Positions 16,650-25,999 are shown, counted from the stretch's first letter. The stretch is 64,000 bases of DNA from Clostridiales bacterium (GCA_022800625.1 JAAWQR010000001.1:147736-211735), one strand, 5' to 3'. Numbers and translations: made by a program. Notes: generated by a model not told the origin, from the sequence alone.

Positions 16650-18497
16650 TTACTTATTATCCGAAAGTGATGTAATCGTGCTTACAAGATTTTCTCCCGT
16701 TACATCTTCTGAAACGCTGATTCTCTTCAGCAAATATAAGCTCTGTTCTACACCTTTGATTATCTCATTAGTTCCGTAATCTGTAGTGACTGAAACTCTA
16801 ATGCCGAGAGAATGGATGACTTCCTCAGACAAACTGCTGTAAAATCCGTACGGATAAGTATACACAACCGTGTCTTTTCCTGTAGCGCTCTTTATTCTGT
16901 TGTTTGCTGATTGAAGATCGTCCGTCAATGCTTTTATAAATTCTTCTTCACTTTCGTTTTCAAGCATCACTGCTCCCATTCTGCATCCTTCACCGTCATA
17001 TTTTTCGACTTGGTGCATATCGTATGTATGCGTTTCAATGTCTATAATACCTTTTTTACCAAGCTCGGCAACGCGAGGATCGTCAAGCGAAAAATGAGGT
17101 GTAATTCCACTTCCCGTATCCTTGTATGTCGTACAGCCTTCAGTGACACCGACAATGGCTATTGTTGCACACATGCCGTACTTCTCAAGAATAGGAGCGG
17201 CCAGAGAAATATTACTTTCATATCCGTCATCAAATGTGATAACGATAGGTTTATCGGGAAGAGGCTCACCGGAATCCACAAAAGACATGAGACGTTCATA
17301 CGATACAGCAGTATAACCCGCATCGCTTAAAGCTTTTATCTGTTCTTCAAATTTCGCAATGCTGACGGAAACTCCCTCTGACGGTTTGGGCGTTATATGA
17401 TGATACATCAGTATCGGTACATTTGCACTCTCTTTTTCGATTTCTGCATTTGCCTTATTCAGTGCTGAATCAGCATGCTCCGATACATTTTCTGCTGTAG
17501 TCAGGTGACCGAAATTTCCCGGGAAATATGTTTCGCTGTCATTAAAAATATAGGCAAGCGCCATTTTTCCGACGCAGTTTCTGAAATGATAACCGTCATA
17601 AAAGTACCTTATATCTTCCGATACAGTATTATATCCCCAAAAATCGTAATAATCGGTAACCTCGGCAAGAGAAATCATGAGTTTTTTCATGTCTTCCTCA
17701 GAATAGCATTTTTGCTCAGCCGAGTACATAGGAGAAGCGATCAAAGTAAAGCTTACACCGTGTTTATCGCACATTTCTTTAATTCTTGCAACAGATTCAG
17801 TGCATTCATCTATGTATTCAAGACGTCTTGCATGTGTAATTTCAAACTGAGAGGATTCGTATTTTAAATAATCGTCAATGCTGCCGATCGGTATGCTGTC
17901 ACGAACTATTTTATTATAAGCGCCGCTTTCCGAATTAAAGACAGTATCGGAGTTAGGAAGAAAACCTCGATTTTTGTATGCTTTAAGTTTGTTGAAAGAA
18001 TATGACGGATGCAGAAAGGCGTATTTGGCATAAAACGGAACAGAAAAAGAACCGTCAAACTTGCAATGAAGGTTATCTTTAAGAGAATCTTCCTCTACAT
18101 CGTATGTATAAGCCGCCTCCGGACTCATGGCTACAACAATATTTTTCGGTGAATAATTTTCAATAATATATTTTGCAATTTTTTCTTCATCAGCCATATC
18201 CCCGCCGTATGCAAACGCATTGAAAAATGACGCATCAAAATATTTATTAAGATATTCCACAGGGTATGATGAAGTTTTCGAGCAGCCTATAATATATGAA
18301 TCGTATTTATCATGATTTTTTTCCAGATAAGCGAGTTTCGCTACTCTCGGATTCATCGTCATATCATATTCATAAAAATCAAGCAGGCGGTCGCCGAACA
18401 CACCGAAAGGATCAACGGCTATATTAATTCCGGCATACAAAGCCGAAAGAAGCAGCGACAATGCGGAAAATAAAGCTATCCACTTTTTTGCTTTCAT
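16650..18497 (-). CDS. Secreted/membrane-anchored SGNH-like (DltD/AlgJ-like) and NodB polysaccharide deacetylase fusion
   Basis: 615 residues. An N-terminal membrane anchor (about 5-27) precedes an SGNH-like domain with IIGCSKTS (candidate nucleophile Ser73) and a late DGYH motif (about 300-303), the Ser and Asp-x-x-His pattern of DltD/AlgJ-type proteins. After a linker, a NodB deacetylase domain (about 385-610) shows PILMYHH, TFDDGY near 420, HTYDMH near 487 and YPYG. The enzyme should act outside the membrane. A GC-rich hairpin precedes the GGGAGA ribosome site. It follows the MBOAT gene by about 195 bases and precedes ACP and FkbH. Confidence 0.85.
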   Translation of the reverse strand: MKAKKWIALFSALSLLLSALYAGINIAVDPFGVFGDRLLDFYEYDMTMNPRVAKLAYLEKNHDKYDSYIIGCSKTSSYPVEYLNKYFDASFFNAFAYGGDMADEEKIAKYIIENYSPKNIVVAMSPEAAYTYDVEEDSLKDNLHCKFDGSFSVPFYAKYAFLHPSYSFNKLKAYKNRGFLPNSDTVFNSESGAYNKIVRDSIPIGSIDDYLKYESSQFEITHARRLEYIDECTESVARIKEMCDKHGVSFTLIASPMYSAEQKCYSEEDMKKLMISLAEVTDYYDFWGYNTVSEDIRYFYDGYHFRNCVGKMALAYIFNDSETYFPGNFGHLTTAENVSEHADSALNKANAEIEKESANVPILMYHHITPKPSEGVSVSIAKFEEQIKALSDAGYTAVSYERLMSFVDSGEPLPDKPIVITFDDGYESNISLAAPILEKYGMCATIAIVGVTEGCTTYKDTGSGITPHFSLDDPRVAELGKKGIIDIETHTYDMHQVEKYDGEGCRMGAVMLENESEEEFIKALTDDLQSANNRIKSATGKDTVVYTYPYGFYSSLSEEVIHSLGIRVSVTTDYGTNEIIKGVEQSLYLLKRISVSEDVTGENLVSTITSLSDNK

Positions 18498-18512
18498 AAA
18501 TATCTCCCTTCC

Positions 18513-18528
18513 GCCGCTCTGAGGCGGC
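18513..18528 (-). promoter_or_regulatory. Leader hairpin abutting the ribosome site of the SGNH/NodB gene
   Basis: GCCGC, six-base loop, GCGGC on the minus strand, ending a few bases before GGGAGA and the ATG. One of six similar hairpins in the window. Confidence 0.55.
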
Positions 18529-18691
18529 AAAAAAGCTGTAAAATTCTCTTTCTTCGGAAACAAAAATAAGTCAGATTGCATTTTTTGCTTCACATATAGG
18601 CAAAACAGTATAAAATACACGTATACTTTCTATTTTGTCTGTATCGTATATTTCACTCTGAAAATCTCCGAATACAGTTTAAAAATATATT

Positions 18692-20104
18692 TTAAAAGTT
18701 AAAATAAAGGAATGTCGAAACTCTGCCCATAAAGGCAAGGCTCATGACAAAGAGCACCGCTGCAAGGACTGCATGCCTTGCTCCCAGCTTACCGTTCTCG
18801 CTTATTCGGTTTGAATTAGGCAGGCAAAAACAGATCAGTGCTCCTGCCGCAATCAGAAATGCAACAACGGTATTATCCGAAACAAAAGTCAAAAACGAAG
18901 AAGCAATATCGCTGACTCCGCCGGTAAGTGAAAAAAGCTTTTTATATATGTTCACAGCAGCCGAAACAGACGGGCTGTCAAACATAACTCTGACAAGAGC
19001 CGATCCTATGAAAGTTGCCGGATATGCGATAACAGACGGCAGCCGCAGTCGGTACAGCATCATTATGTTGGCAGCGCATACCAAAATTCCGTTTATGAGT
19101 CCCCAAAGTATGAAATTCCAACCCGCTCCATGCCATATTCCCGATACAAAGAATGTTGCAAGAGTTGCAAATATAAGTTTCGGAATTCTATCACCGAAGT
19201 GAAAGAGATTAGCAAACACAGTATTGTTGAAAAAACCTGATATCGTCATGTTCCATCTTCTCCAGAAATCAGCAAAATTGCGTGCTTTATACGGAGAGTC
19301 AAAATTTATCGGAAGCTTTATGCCGAACATGTAACCGAGTCCTCTCGCCATGTCGATATATCCCGAAAAATCAAAATAATATGCAAATGTAAATGCCAAA
19401 ACTCCTCCCCATGCCGCAACAGTCGAGTATGACGTAACATCGCCCGAATAAAAATCCGCAGCGTATTTGATAAGAGGATTTGCCACAACGGTCTTTTTCG
19501 CGCATCCGATAGAAAACAGAAGTATTCCCCGTTTAATGTCTTCCGAATCAAGTGATATTATGCTTCTGTCTTCAAGTTGCGGAATAAGGTCACCGTGCAT
19601 TACAACCGGACCGACTATAAGCTGAGGAAAAAATGAAACAAACAGCGAGTAATCAAGAAAGCTTGCTTTCTCAACTTCTCCTTTATAATAATCTATCGTA
19701 TATGCAAGTATCTGAAATGTAAAAAACGAAATTCCGATAGGCAGGATAAGATCAAGCAAAGTAAGATCAATACCGGGAATCCGGTTTAAATTTGCAAATA
19801 TAAAATTAGTATACTTAAAATAAACAAGAAGACCGATATTCCAAAGCACCGCTACCGACAATAAAACACGTTTGACAGTTTTAGTTTTTGAAATATTCAT
19901 CAAACTCACAACAGCGTAGTTGAGAGCGATTGAAAAGCAGAACATCAATATGTAATCAGACTGTCCCTTACCGTAAAACACAAGCGATGCCGCAAGAAGC
20001 CAAAGTTTTACCGGAAGAGCTTTTTTTGTAAGCCTTAATAAATAAAATCCTGCAAGAACTATTGGTAAAAACAGAAATATAAACGAGTATGAAGAAAAAA
20101 CCAT
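18692..20104 (-). CDS. MBOAT O-acyltransferase (DltB/AlgI family)
   Basis: 470 residues, polytopic membrane protein. Start is the ATG with AAGGA five bases upstream; it gives the family N-terminus MVFSSYSFIFLFLPI. Signature segments are SFFTFQILAYTIDYY, FFPQLIVGPV, FSGYIDMARGLGYMFGI, FDSPYKARNFADFWRRW and the catalytic-His motif GIWHGAGWNF (near residue 323). Family members transfer acyl groups from a cytoplasmic donor (acyl-carrier or acyl-CoA) to an extracellular polymer. The neighbouring ACP and SGNH genes make an ACP donor likely. Confidence 0.95.
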   Translation of the reverse strand: MVFSSYSFIFLFLPIVLAGFYLLRLTKKALPVKLWLLAASLVFYGKGQSDYILMFCFSIALNYAVVSLMNISKTKTVKRVLLSVAVLWNIGLLVYFKYTNFIFANLNRIPGIDLTLLDLILPIGISFFTFQILAYTIDYYKGEVEKASFLDYSLFVSFFPQLIVGPVVMHGDLIPQLEDRSIISLDSEDIKRGILLFSIGCAKKTVVANPLIKYAADFYSGDVTSYSTVAAWGGVLAFTFAYYFDFSGYIDMARGLGYMFGIKLPINFDSPYKARNFADFWRRWNMTISGFFNNTVFANLFHFGDRIPKLIFATLATFFVSGIWHGAGWNFILWGLINGILVCAANIMMLYRLRLPSVIAYPATFIGSALVRVMFDSPSVSAAVNIYKKLFSLTGGVSDIASSFLTFVSDNTVVAFLIAAGALICFCLPNSNRISENGKLGARHAVLAAVLFVMSLAFMGRVSTFLYFNF

Positions 20105-20161
20105 ATCAATCCTTGAAATCTTACATGAATTTGTCTTATTGACATTGCACTTATATATTTT

Positions 20162-20189
20162 ATCATAAAAACGCGCAAAAATCTTGCAA
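20162..20189 (-). promoter_or_regulatory. Possible promoter of the MBOAT cassette
   Basis: Minus-strand TTGCAA, 16 bases, TATGAT. The -35 lies in the loop of the terminator hairpin at 20173-20207, so the call is tentative. Confidence 0.35.
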
Positions 20190-20207
20190 TATACAAAATT
20201 TTTGCGC
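20173..20207. terminator. Terminator between the NodB deacetylase and the MBOAT gene
   Basis: Perfect 10 bp stem (20173-20182 with 20198-20207) with T-rich flanks on both strands. Confidence 0.7.
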
Positions 20208-20241
20208 ATTTTTTATTCTACATTTTTTGTATTGGCTCAAT

Positions 20242-20958
20242 TCAGCTGCTTCCGAGCAGTTCAGAAACTGTAACAAGTGAAAATCCCATGTTTTTAAGTT
20301 CAGGTATAATACGCCTGAGCGCTTCGGGAGTCGGGGAGGATCCGACAATTCCATCGTGAAACAAAATTATATCACCGCTTTTAATACTTTTAGTTACATT
20401 ATCATATATTTTGTCTGACGGTGTATGCGCCCAATCTCTTGTATCTACAGTCCATAAAACTATTGAGTACTCCATCTTTTCAGCTAATTTTGTCATAGCA
20501 GGAGAATATTTTCCTTCGGGCGGTCTTATAAGCTTTGTTCCGTACTCGCCCGTCTCATAAATTATCTCCTGTGTCCTTTCAAGCTCCTCCGTGATATTTT
20601 TTTCATTCAACGCTCTTAAATTTGCATGGCTGAAAGTATGATTACCGATTTCATGACCTAAATCTATTACGTGCTGTAATATATCAGGATATTTTTCCGC
20701 ATTCTTACCTATAACGAAGAATGTTGCCTTAACATCAAATTCATCAAGTATACCGAGTATTTCCTCAGTATAACGAGGATGCGGTCCGTCGTCAAAGGTA
20801 AGAGCTATTTTATTTGAAGAATTTTTATGCCATGAATATACAGACTCTTCCCCTTCACTCCTTATAAACTGAGCGGCGCTCGCAGGTATTCTTAAAGCCA
20901 CAAGAAGAACGGCAAGTATTACAGATATTGTTTTTGCAGGCTTCAAGGCTCTCGTCAT
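20242..20958 (-). CDS. Secreted polysaccharide deacetylase (NodB/CDA1 family)
   Basis: 238 residues. A signal-peptide-like N-terminus (about 8-28, ending ASAA) precedes the NodB fold. Its motifs are ALTFDDGPHPRYT (catalytic Asp and metal Asp), GNHTFSHANL (metal His pair), RPPEGKYS, VDTRDW and ILFHDG. The domain organisation matches peptidoglycan N-acetylglucosamine or N-acetylmuramic acid deacetylases. The ribosome site GGAAAGGA directly abuts the ATG, which is unusual, so translation may rely on coupling to the PdaA-like gene 20 bases upstream. Confidence 0.93.
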   Translation of the reverse strand: MTRALKPAKTISVILAVLLVALRIPASAAQFIRSEGEESVYSWHKNSSNKIALTFDDGPHPRYTEEILGILDEFDVKATFFVIGKNAEKYPDILQHVIDLGHEIGNHTFSHANLRALNEKNITEELERTQEIIYETGEYGTKLIRPPEGKYSPAMTKLAEKMEYSIVLWTVDTRDWAHTPSDKIYDNVTKSIKSGDIILFHDGIVGSSPTPEALRRIIPELKNMGFSLVTVSELLGSS

Positions 20959-20978
20959 TCCTTTCCGAAATCAATTAC

Positions 20979-21857
20979 TCAGGTATTGTTAGCTGTGCTT
21001 TGAAGCTCATCAAGACTTCCGAATCGATATCCCATACTCTTCCATTCACGTATAAGATCACTCATTATCTCAGCATTAACTGCCGAAGTCGGATGAAGAA
21101 GCAGAATTTCACCGTTATGAGTTCCCGCAAGTACCTTAGCTTTTGCTTTTTCGGGGTCAGGCTGTTTTTCATTGTCCCAATCCGCATAGGCAAAGCTCCA
21201 CATTACTGTTTTATAGTTCAGCTCATTTGCCATTGAAAGATTCGCCTTTGAGAACTTTCCTTCCGGCGGTCTGTACACCTTAGCCATATCAAGTCCCGTA
21301 TATTCTTTATAGATACTTTCAAGCGTTTCAAGCTCACTCTTAAATGTGTCTATATCGCTGACCTTTGACATGTCACGGTGTCGGGCTGTATGATTACATA
21401 CTAAATGTCCCTCTTCAGCCATTCTCTTAACAAGGTCAGTATTTTGCTTTATCAAATTTTCAAGAATAAAAAACGCGCCCTGAACATTTTCTTCTTTCAA
21501 AACATCAAGGATTTTTTCAACATTTCCGTTTTCGTATCCCGCGTCAAAAGTGAGGTATATTACTTTATCATCCGAATCAGGTTCCGAGTGCGCCTTGTCA
21601 ACATAATATCCGTTATATTCTTCGATAAAGCGCATCTCGGGATCGCATTCAGGCTGCTTTCCGTCATCCCTGTGGGCACAGTACCAACTGAATGAACGAG
21701 TGTCAGAAGCATTTACCTCGGCAGCTTCGGCGCTTATGGCAAAAGCCGAATTTTCATTAATCCCGTCGGCAGATCCGTTTTCCAAGATATCGATCTCGGC
21801 GGATGCTCCCGCGCAAATTAGTGCCGCACATATAACGGCGCTGATTATATTTCGCAT
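20979..21857 (-). CDS. PdaA-like polysaccharide deacetylase
   Basis: 292 residues from the ATG with CGGAG upstream. It has a signal peptide (about 1-20, ICAGASA) and a linker, then a NodB domain whose first motif reads LTFDAGYEN instead of FDDG, as in Bacillus PdaA. PdaA makes muramic delta-lactam in the spore cortex. NHTARHRDM, YRPPEG and LLHPTSAVN support that subfamily. If the match holds, the organism may form spores. It is co-directional with the second deacetylase at 20242. Confidence 0.9.
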   Translation of the reverse strand: MRNIISAVICAALICAGASAEIDILENGSADGINENSAFAISAEAAEVNASDTRSFSWYCAHRDDGKQPECDPEMRFIEEYNGYYVDKAHSEPDSDDKVIYLTFDAGYENGNVEKILDVLKEENVQGAFFILENLIKQNTDLVKRMAEEGHLVCNHTARHRDMSKVSDIDTFKSELETLESIYKEYTGLDMAKVYRPPEGKFSKANLSMANELNYKTVMWSFAYADWDNEKQPDPEKAKAKVLAGTHNGEILLLHPTSAVNAEIMSDLIREWKSMGYRFGSLDELQSTANNT

Positions 21858-22017
21858 AAAAAACTCCGTTCTGCATAAAATATTTTTTGAAATTTTATCG
21901 TTTTGAATTACAATACGATCATATATATTCTGCGTCCGCAAGTGCTCATTAAACGGTGAAATTTTTTCTTTTAACTCTTCATTTCATCAAATTTACAGAT
22001 TTTTTGACTCTTGTGCA

Positions 22018-22045
22018 TTGATTTTATAATTGTGAGTGGTATAAT
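22018..22045 (+). promoter_or_regulatory. Promoter of malic enzyme
   Basis: TTGATT, 16 bases, TATAAT preceded by TGG. A second TTGACT/TATAAT pair (22004-22030) overlaps but has only 15 bases of spacing. Confidence 0.6.
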
Positions 22046-22083
22046 TGTAAGTATCAAATTTAAAATTTGCACACTGATGTTGT

Positions 22084-22097
22084 GCGCCGCAAGGTGC
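22084..22097 (+). promoter_or_regulatory. Leader hairpin abutting the malic enzyme ribosome site
   Basis: GCGCC, GCAA tetraloop, GGTGC (one G-U pair), three bases before ATGGAGA. Confidence 0.55.
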
Positions 22098-22112
22098 GGA
22101 ATGGAGATAGTT

Positions 22113-23282
22113 ATGGATATAAGACAAGAATCACTTAAGAAACATAAAGAATGGCACGGAAAAATAAAAATAGAACCTGTGGCAAGAGCAACCAATGCCG
22201 AAGAACTGTCACTTGCATATACTCCGGGAGTAGCTGAACCGTGTCTCGCGATTGCCGAAAATCCCGAGCTTTCGTATTCACTCACAAGACGCTGGAATAC
22301 CGTTGCCGTAATTACTGACGGAACGGCAATTCTCGGTCTCGGAGACATCGGAGGTGTAGCAGGTATGCCTGTAATGGAAGGAAAATGTCTTCTGTTTAAA
22401 GAATTTGCCGATATTGACGCGATACCGCTTTGTGTCAGCACCAAAGACACCGACGAATTTGTTGCTACCGTACGCAACATATCTGAATCCTTCGGCGGAA
22501 TCAACCTTGAAGATATTGCAGCACCCAGATGCTTTGAAATCGAAAGACGGCTAAAAGAAGAGTGCAATGTACCGATTTTCCACGACGATCAGCACGGTAC
22601 AGCTATAATAGTAGCTGCGGCGTTACTGAACGCGCTGAGACTTACATCAAAAAAACTTGAGGAGATCAAGCTGGTAATTTGCGGAGCAGGAGCAGCGGGA
22701 ACAGCTATCGGAAGACATATCGCTTCACTCGGATGCCGTAATATCATATATGTTGACCGCACGGGAGCTATCGCACACGGTGATCAATTTGAAAATCCCG
22801 AGCATTATCTCCTTGCAGAAGAATCAAATCCAAACTGTGAGAGAGGCACGATAGGCGATATTCTAAAGGGCGCTGACGCTGTGATCGGCGTTTCACGGCC
22901 GGGACTTATTACATCCGATATGATCCGCACCATGGCAAAAGATCCTATTGTCTTCTCCCTTGCAAATCCAACTCCCGAAATTATGCCTGACGAGGCTATT
23001 GCAGGAGGAGCTGCTGTAGTCGGCACCGGGCGCAGTGATTTTCCGAATCAGATAAACAATGTCCTTGCCTTCCCCGGTATATTCAGAGGTGTACTTGATT
23101 CAAGAGCATCGGATGTTAACGATGAAATGAAAAAGGCAGCAACCTTTGCACTTGCGAACCTTATAAGTGACGATGAGCTTTCACAGAATTATATTATACC
23201 GTCACCGTTCGATAAAAGAGTAGTTTCCTCGATCGCAAAGGCTGTGGCAAAAGCAGCAAGATGTTCAGGCGTTGCAAAATAA
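22113..23282 (+). CDS. NAD(P)-dependent malic enzyme
   Basis: 389 residues, the short bacterial form without a phosphotransacetylase domain. It oxidatively decarboxylates malate to pyruvate. The N-terminal domain has AYTPGVAEPC, the substrate/metal region GLGDIGGVAGMPVMEGK, and FHDDQHGTA. The nucleotide-binding domain has the GAGAAGTAIG fingerprint, and SLANPTPEI is conserved. The start is the ATG with GGAG six bases upstream; an ATG twelve bases earlier is part of the ribosome site. It stands alone behind its own promoter, divergent from the PdaA-like gene. Confidence 0.96.
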   Translation: MDIRQESLKKHKEWHGKIKIEPVARATNAEELSLAYTPGVAEPCLAIAENPELSYSLTRRWNTVAVITDGTAILGLGDIGGVAGMPVMEGKCLLFKEFADIDAIPLCVSTKDTDEFVATVRNISESFGGINLEDIAAPRCFEIERRLKEECNVPIFHDDQHGTAIIVAAALLNALRLTSKKLEEIKLVICGAGAAGTAIGRHIASLGCRNIIYVDRTGAIAHGDQFENPEHYLLAEESNPNCERGTIGDILKGADAVIGVSRPGLITSDMIRTMAKDPIVFSLANPTPEIMPDEAIAGGAAVVGTGRSDFPNQINNVLAFPGIFRGVLDSRASDVNDEMKKAATFALANLISDDELSQNYIIPSPFDKRVVSSIAKAVAKAARCSGVAK

Positions 23283-23667
23283 CTGCACTGATTATTTCAA
23301 ATTTGAGCCACAATAGTATTGTTAATAAGCCCGTTTTCAATGCAATAGATTTTCAAGATAACTTATTCGAATGTATTCGACAAGTATTTTCATTTATTTT
23401 ACTTTATGTTGTGTATATCGCCGAATAAAAATTAAATTTTCCCTATTGATTTTACCCTGCGTTTTTGCTATAATACTGATATACAATTCACAGAAAAGCT
23501 TCTGTGACAAATATACTTTACCTTTAATTTAAAATCAATGTAGTACTCACAAATATGTGTTTGTGTCTATCACGGAATATCTTTGAAATTTCTGCGAAGT
23601 CTATTATGCAAATCAAAGATCATTCAATACTTTTTAAGCGGGATCGCCCCGCAGAATGGAGACTGTT
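23283..23667 (+). other. Intergenic and long leader upstream of HPr
   Basis: 385 bases without a gene. No clear terminator follows malic enzyme. A strong promoter lies at 23446-23474. The leader of about 185 bases contains a perfect 8 bp hairpin right at the 5' end (23488-23507), a 6 bp hairpin (23548-23565) and a GCGGG/CCCGC hairpin (23638-23652) just before the ribosome site. Confidence 0.6.
23446..23474 (+). promoter_or_regulatory. Sigma-A promoter of HPr
   Basis: TTGATT, 17 bases, TATAAT with an extended TG element (TGCTATAAT). Confidence 0.85.
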
Positions 23668-23931
23668 ATGATTTCACGCGATGTAACCATAAAAAATAAT
23701 GTTGGGCTTCATGCAAGACCTGCTACATTTTTTATTCAAAAGGCAAACTCATACAAAAGTTCTATATGGGTAGAAAAGGACGACAGACGTGTAAATGCAA
23801 AGAGTCTCCTCGGTGTTCTCTCCCTTGGAATCGTAAAAGGTATGACCGTTACGATTCACGCGGACGGTATTGATGAAAATGAAGCTGTTGACGGACTTTC
23901 GGAACTGATCGACACAGGCTTTACCGAATAA
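23668..23931 (+). CDS. ptsH: Phosphocarrier protein HPr
   Basis: 87 residues, the standard HPr length. His15 in GLHARPAT is the phosphoenolpyruvate-dependent phosphorylation site. Ser46 in NAKSLLGVLSLG is the regulatory HPr-kinase site. Both residues are present, so it is HPr rather than Crh. Start is the second of two in-frame ATGs; the first is part of ATGGAGA, the ribosome site. The gene is alone, without ptsI, as in many Clostridia that use HPr mainly for catabolite control. Confidence 0.96.
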   Translation: MISRDVTIKNNVGLHARPATFFIQKANSYKSSIWVEKDDRRVNAKSLLGVLSLGIVKGMTVTIHADGIDENEAVDGLSELIDTGFTE

Positions 23932-23950
23932 TAAAACAATTAAATCACCG

Positions 23951-23993
23951 TGCCTTGTCTGACATGCCGCATCTCTGCATTTCGGACAAGGCA
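23951..23993 (+). terminator. Hairpin after HPr
   Basis: 9 bp stem TGCCTTGTC / GACAAGGCA (23951-23959 with 23985-23993). The following T-run is poor, so the termination efficiency is uncertain. Confidence 0.55.
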
Positions 23994-24070
23994 TAATCTG
24001 TTTAAGGCTGATATAAATATAGCAAGCGGGAAAATTCTCGCTTATTTCTTAACATGTAAGCGGAGATTCT

Positions 24071-25987
24071 ATGCAGAACAAATCGTCAAAAAAGATCAGA
24101 GATCCTGACGCACTCAGGTCTAAAGCGGCGGCTCTCCCGCGTAAGCCCGGCGTATATATTATGCACGGTGAAGACGGAAAAGTTATCTACGTCGGAAAAT
24201 CAAAATCACTCCGAGACCGTGTATCACAATACTTTCACGGTGCGCATGAAGTTAAGACCGAGAAGATGGCTTCAGCGGTTTATGATTTTGAATTTATTGT
24301 CTGTGCTACAGAAATGGAAGCGCTTTCACTTGAGAACAGACTGATAAAACATCACACACCAAAATATAACATTAAGCTGAAAGACGCAAAATCTTATCCG
24401 TATATCAGAGTTAATATAAAAAGCGAATATCCGACCGTCACTATGACGCGAACAAGACTTTCGGACGGCGCACTGTATTTTGGTCCTTATTCATCGACAT
24501 CCACAGTTTATTCAGTCATAGCATCACTGGAGAGAACTCTCGGAATACCGTCTTGTAAAAAAAAATTTCCGTCCGATATCGGAAAAAGCCGTCCGTGTGT
24601 AAACTATCAGATTGGCAGATGCGTCGGACTGTGTACAGGCAATATTTCAGAAGAAGAATACCGAGAGACGATAGATACAGCTGTCCATATCCTCAGAGGC
24701 GGCACATCGGGAGCAATTAAGGCTCTGACCGAAGATATGTACAGATATTCCGAATCCATGCAATTTGAAAAAGCCGCAAAATGCAGGGACACTATAACAT
24801 CTCTGAAAAAACTGGGTGAGAAACAGTCGGCGGTCACATCGCCTGATGTAGAGTGTGATGTTTTCGGACTTTGTACATCGGGGAACACTTCTTCATTGCA
24901 CGACAGCATTTCTGTGTTTTACATCAGAAGCGGATATATTGCCGACAGAGATCATTTTCTGTTTGACGACAGCGCAATTGTTAATGCTGAAGAATCGGAC
25001 GATTCTCCTCTGACGTCATTTATAACAAGACTTTACGGGGGCAGAGAATACATTCCGAAGGATATATTGCTCTCATTTGATATATCAGACTCCGATCATG
25101 CGCTTCTCACAGAATGCCTGAGCGGGCAGGCAGGACACCGTGTCAATATTAAAACACCGAAACGCGGCGCATCAAAGCAGTTATGCGATTTAGCCTGCGA
25201 GGACGCTAAAGTGCATGCGGAAAGCGAAGTTTCTACGCATCGTGCGCTTGAAAAAATGCTCGCACATCTGGCTTCAATTCTGAGACTTGAAGTATTTCCC
25301 GAAAGGATCGAAGCCTACGATATTTCAAATTTGGGATCGGAACATATAACCGCAGGTATGGTCGTTGCCGTAAACGGAAAGCTTACAAAAAGCGAATACA
25401 GAACTTTCTCAATATCGTCTCTTTCTGCTCCTGATGACTACTCCGCTATGAAGGAAGCCTTGCTGAGACGTATGGCTCATACTAAGGATGAGCCAAAAGA
25501 CGGTGTACCGCCCCCCTCTCCCGATCTTATTCTTCTTGACGGCGGTGCGGGACATGTGAGTGTTATTAAGGAAGCTCTTGACGAGGCAGGTTATTATGTT
25601 CCCGTATTCGGCATGGTTAAGGACGAGCATCATAAAACGCGCACCATCGTTTCCGACACGGGAGAGATAGATATTTCAAAGCAAATGGACGTATTCCGTT
25701 TTGTATACTCTCTTCAGGAAGAAGTACACAGATACACCGTCGGACGCATGACTAAGGCAAAAAGAAAGACTCTTAAGACCTCTTCTCTTGAAAAGATTCA
25801 TGGAATAGGTCCTGCTAAAGCAAAAATACTGTTGTCGCATTTCAGAACGCTCGCGGCTGTAAAAGAGGCAAGCTTTGAGGAACTGTCGTCAGTATTTGGA
25901 ATAACTGAAACTGACGCAGGCAACATTATAAAATATTTTGAAAAACAGCAAAATAATACAAACTCCGAAATAAAAAGTAATAAATAA
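24071..25987 (+). CDS. uvrC: Excinuclease ABC subunit C
   Basis: 638 residues. UvrC makes the 3' and 5' incisions in nucleotide excision repair. The N-terminal GIY-YIG nuclease domain covers about residues 18-100 (KPGVYIMHGEDG, VIYVGKSKSLRDRVSQYF). The UvrB-binding UVR motif lies near 215-250 (MQFEKAAKCRD). The RNase H-like C-terminal nuclease has EAYDISNLG and LILLDGGAGH, and a helix-hairpin-helix pair (IHGIGPAKAK) ends the protein. Ribosome site GCGGAGA before the ATG. It is followed after 12 bases by a methyltransferase gene. Confidence 0.97.
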   Translation: MQNKSSKKIRDPDALRSKAAALPRKPGVYIMHGEDGKVIYVGKSKSLRDRVSQYFHGAHEVKTEKMASAVYDFEFIVCATEMEALSLENRLIKHHTPKYNIKLKDAKSYPYIRVNIKSEYPTVTMTRTRLSDGALYFGPYSSTSTVYSVIASLERTLGIPSCKKKFPSDIGKSRPCVNYQIGRCVGLCTGNISEEEYRETIDTAVHILRGGTSGAIKALTEDMYRYSESMQFEKAAKCRDTITSLKKLGEKQSAVTSPDVECDVFGLCTSGNTSSLHDSISVFYIRSGYIADRDHFLFDDSAIVNAEESDDSPLTSFITRLYGGREYIPKDILLSFDISDSDHALLTECLSGQAGHRVNIKTPKRGASKQLCDLACEDAKVHAESEVSTHRALEKMLAHLASILRLEVFPERIEAYDISNLGSEHITAGMVVAVNGKLTKSEYRTFSISSLSAPDDYSAMKEALLRRMAHTKDEPKDGVPPPSPDLILLDGGAGHVSVIKEALDEAGYYVPVFGMVKDEHHKTRTIVSDTGEIDISKQMDVFRFVYSLQEEVHRYTVGRMTKAKRKTLKTSSLEKIHGIGPAKAKILLSHFRTLAAVKEASFEELSSVFGITETDAGNIIKYFEKQQNNTNSEIKSNK

Positions 25988-25999
25988 TGGAGGAATCAG

